A stretch of DNA of 64,000 nt. Source: Rhizobium sp. WYCCWR10014 (GTDB taxonomy: Bacteria; Pseudomonadota; Alphaproteobacteria; Rhizobiales; Rhizobiaceae). The stretch is taken from the NCBI RefSeq assembly GCF_001657485.1, contig NZ_LXFU01000027.1, forward strand, positions 209,570 to 273,569. Reading direction: 5' to 3'. The position numbers and the translations under genes are program-made. The notes below the pieces were generated by a model. That model ran no database searches, was not told the DNA's origin, and saw nothing but the letters and a program-made list of their open reading frames with translations. How positions within the stretch are numbered: the first letter of the stretch is position 1; each line of letters begins with the position of its first letter. Below, piece after piece: positions 63,881-64,000 of the stretch.

Positions 63881-64000
63881 TCAAACCTTGATCACATAAT
63901 CCTTGCGAGTCGTTTCAACCACTTCCCACGTTCCCTTGAAGCCGGGTCTGAGGATCATCCGGTCGCCCGCTTTCAGATGAACCGGCTCACCGCCGTCCTC
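63881..64000 (-). CDS. Cupin-like protein, C-terminal end only
   Basis: Thirty-nine codons are visible before the TGA; the start lies beyond the window. The sequence GDRMILRPGFKGTWEVVETTRKDYVIKV is typical of the last beta strands of small Cupin_3/DUF861-type proteins. The 260-bp region between it and the GGDEF/EAL gene shows no clear gene. Confidence 0.6.
   Translation of the reverse strand, partial: EDGGEPVHLKAGDRMILRPGFKGTWEVVETTRKDYVIKV

Noticed and set aside
1..64000. CRISPR array, prophage or complete insertion sequence
   Set aside because: No regularly spaced direct repeats, phage structural genes or transposases are visible. The only repeats are short palindromes and heptads.

Overview
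The window is about 64 kb of GC-rich chromosomal DNA from an alphaproteobacterium, almost certainly a Rhizobium of the R. etli / R. leguminosarum group. The evidence is a colinear nuoA-N operon with alphaproteobacterial extras, the divK-pleD pair, a single LolC/E-type permease, a short (440 aa) prolyl-tRNA synthetase, LexA boxes of the alphaproteobacterial type (GTTC-N7-GTTC), Pho boxes, and dispersed palindromic intergenic repeats of the kind common in rhizobia. The species call is inference from gene content, not from a database match.

Layout. 1-4.3 kb: the 3' part of rnr (RNase R), a DUF983 membrane protein, an MFS transporter and rpmG. 4.9-6.7 kb: the cell-cycle / c-di-GMP pair divK-pleD on the minus strand. 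6.8-11.1 kb: a DUF3572 protein, a HAD-like protein, a frameshifted GNAT acetyltransferase, SOS-controlled dinB and an L,D-transpeptidase. 11.1-15.6 kb: dnaE, then a 28-residue membrane peptide and a DUF5680 protein, each behind its own LexA box. 15.7-39.6 kb: a very long minus-strand run nuoABCDEFGHIJKLMN-birA-rnj-mce-DUF1467-proS-lolC-lolD. The nuo part is interrupted by a four-helix-bundle gene, a 90-aa secreted protein and a helix-hairpin-helix protein. 39.9-40.6 kb: two near-identical tRNA-Asp genes and one tRNA-Val. 40.7-45.2 kb: mixed accessory genes (small secreted proteins, glutathione peroxidase, methyltransferase, cupin, aldo/keto reductase). 45.3-48.5 kb: a secreted phytase/esterase-like protein behind a perfect Pho box, and an EamA transporter. 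48.8-54.3 kb: the protein quality-control group hupB, lon, clpX, clpP. 54.7-57.3 kb: a membrane diguanylate cyclase and a cytochrome P450. 57.4-61.1 kb: pstSCAB phosphate uptake operon with a Pho-box-like site. 61.5-63.6 kb: a CHASE4-like/GGDEF/EAL protein. The window ends inside a small cupin-like gene.

Three regulatory themes recur. SOS: three exact GTTC-N7-GTTC boxes, at dinB, at the 28-aa membrane peptide and at the DUF5680 gene. The peptide has the size, topology and regulation of the Caulobacter SOS division inhibitor SidA and is the most interesting candidate here. Phosphate limitation: Pho boxes upstream of the phytase-like gene and pstS. Heat or proteotoxic stress: a sigma-32-like promoter at lon. 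Three GGDEF proteins occur in the window; only PleD keeps an inhibitory RxxD site. Six copies (one partial) of one intergenic palindrome show compensatory stem changes, suggesting the fold is maintained.
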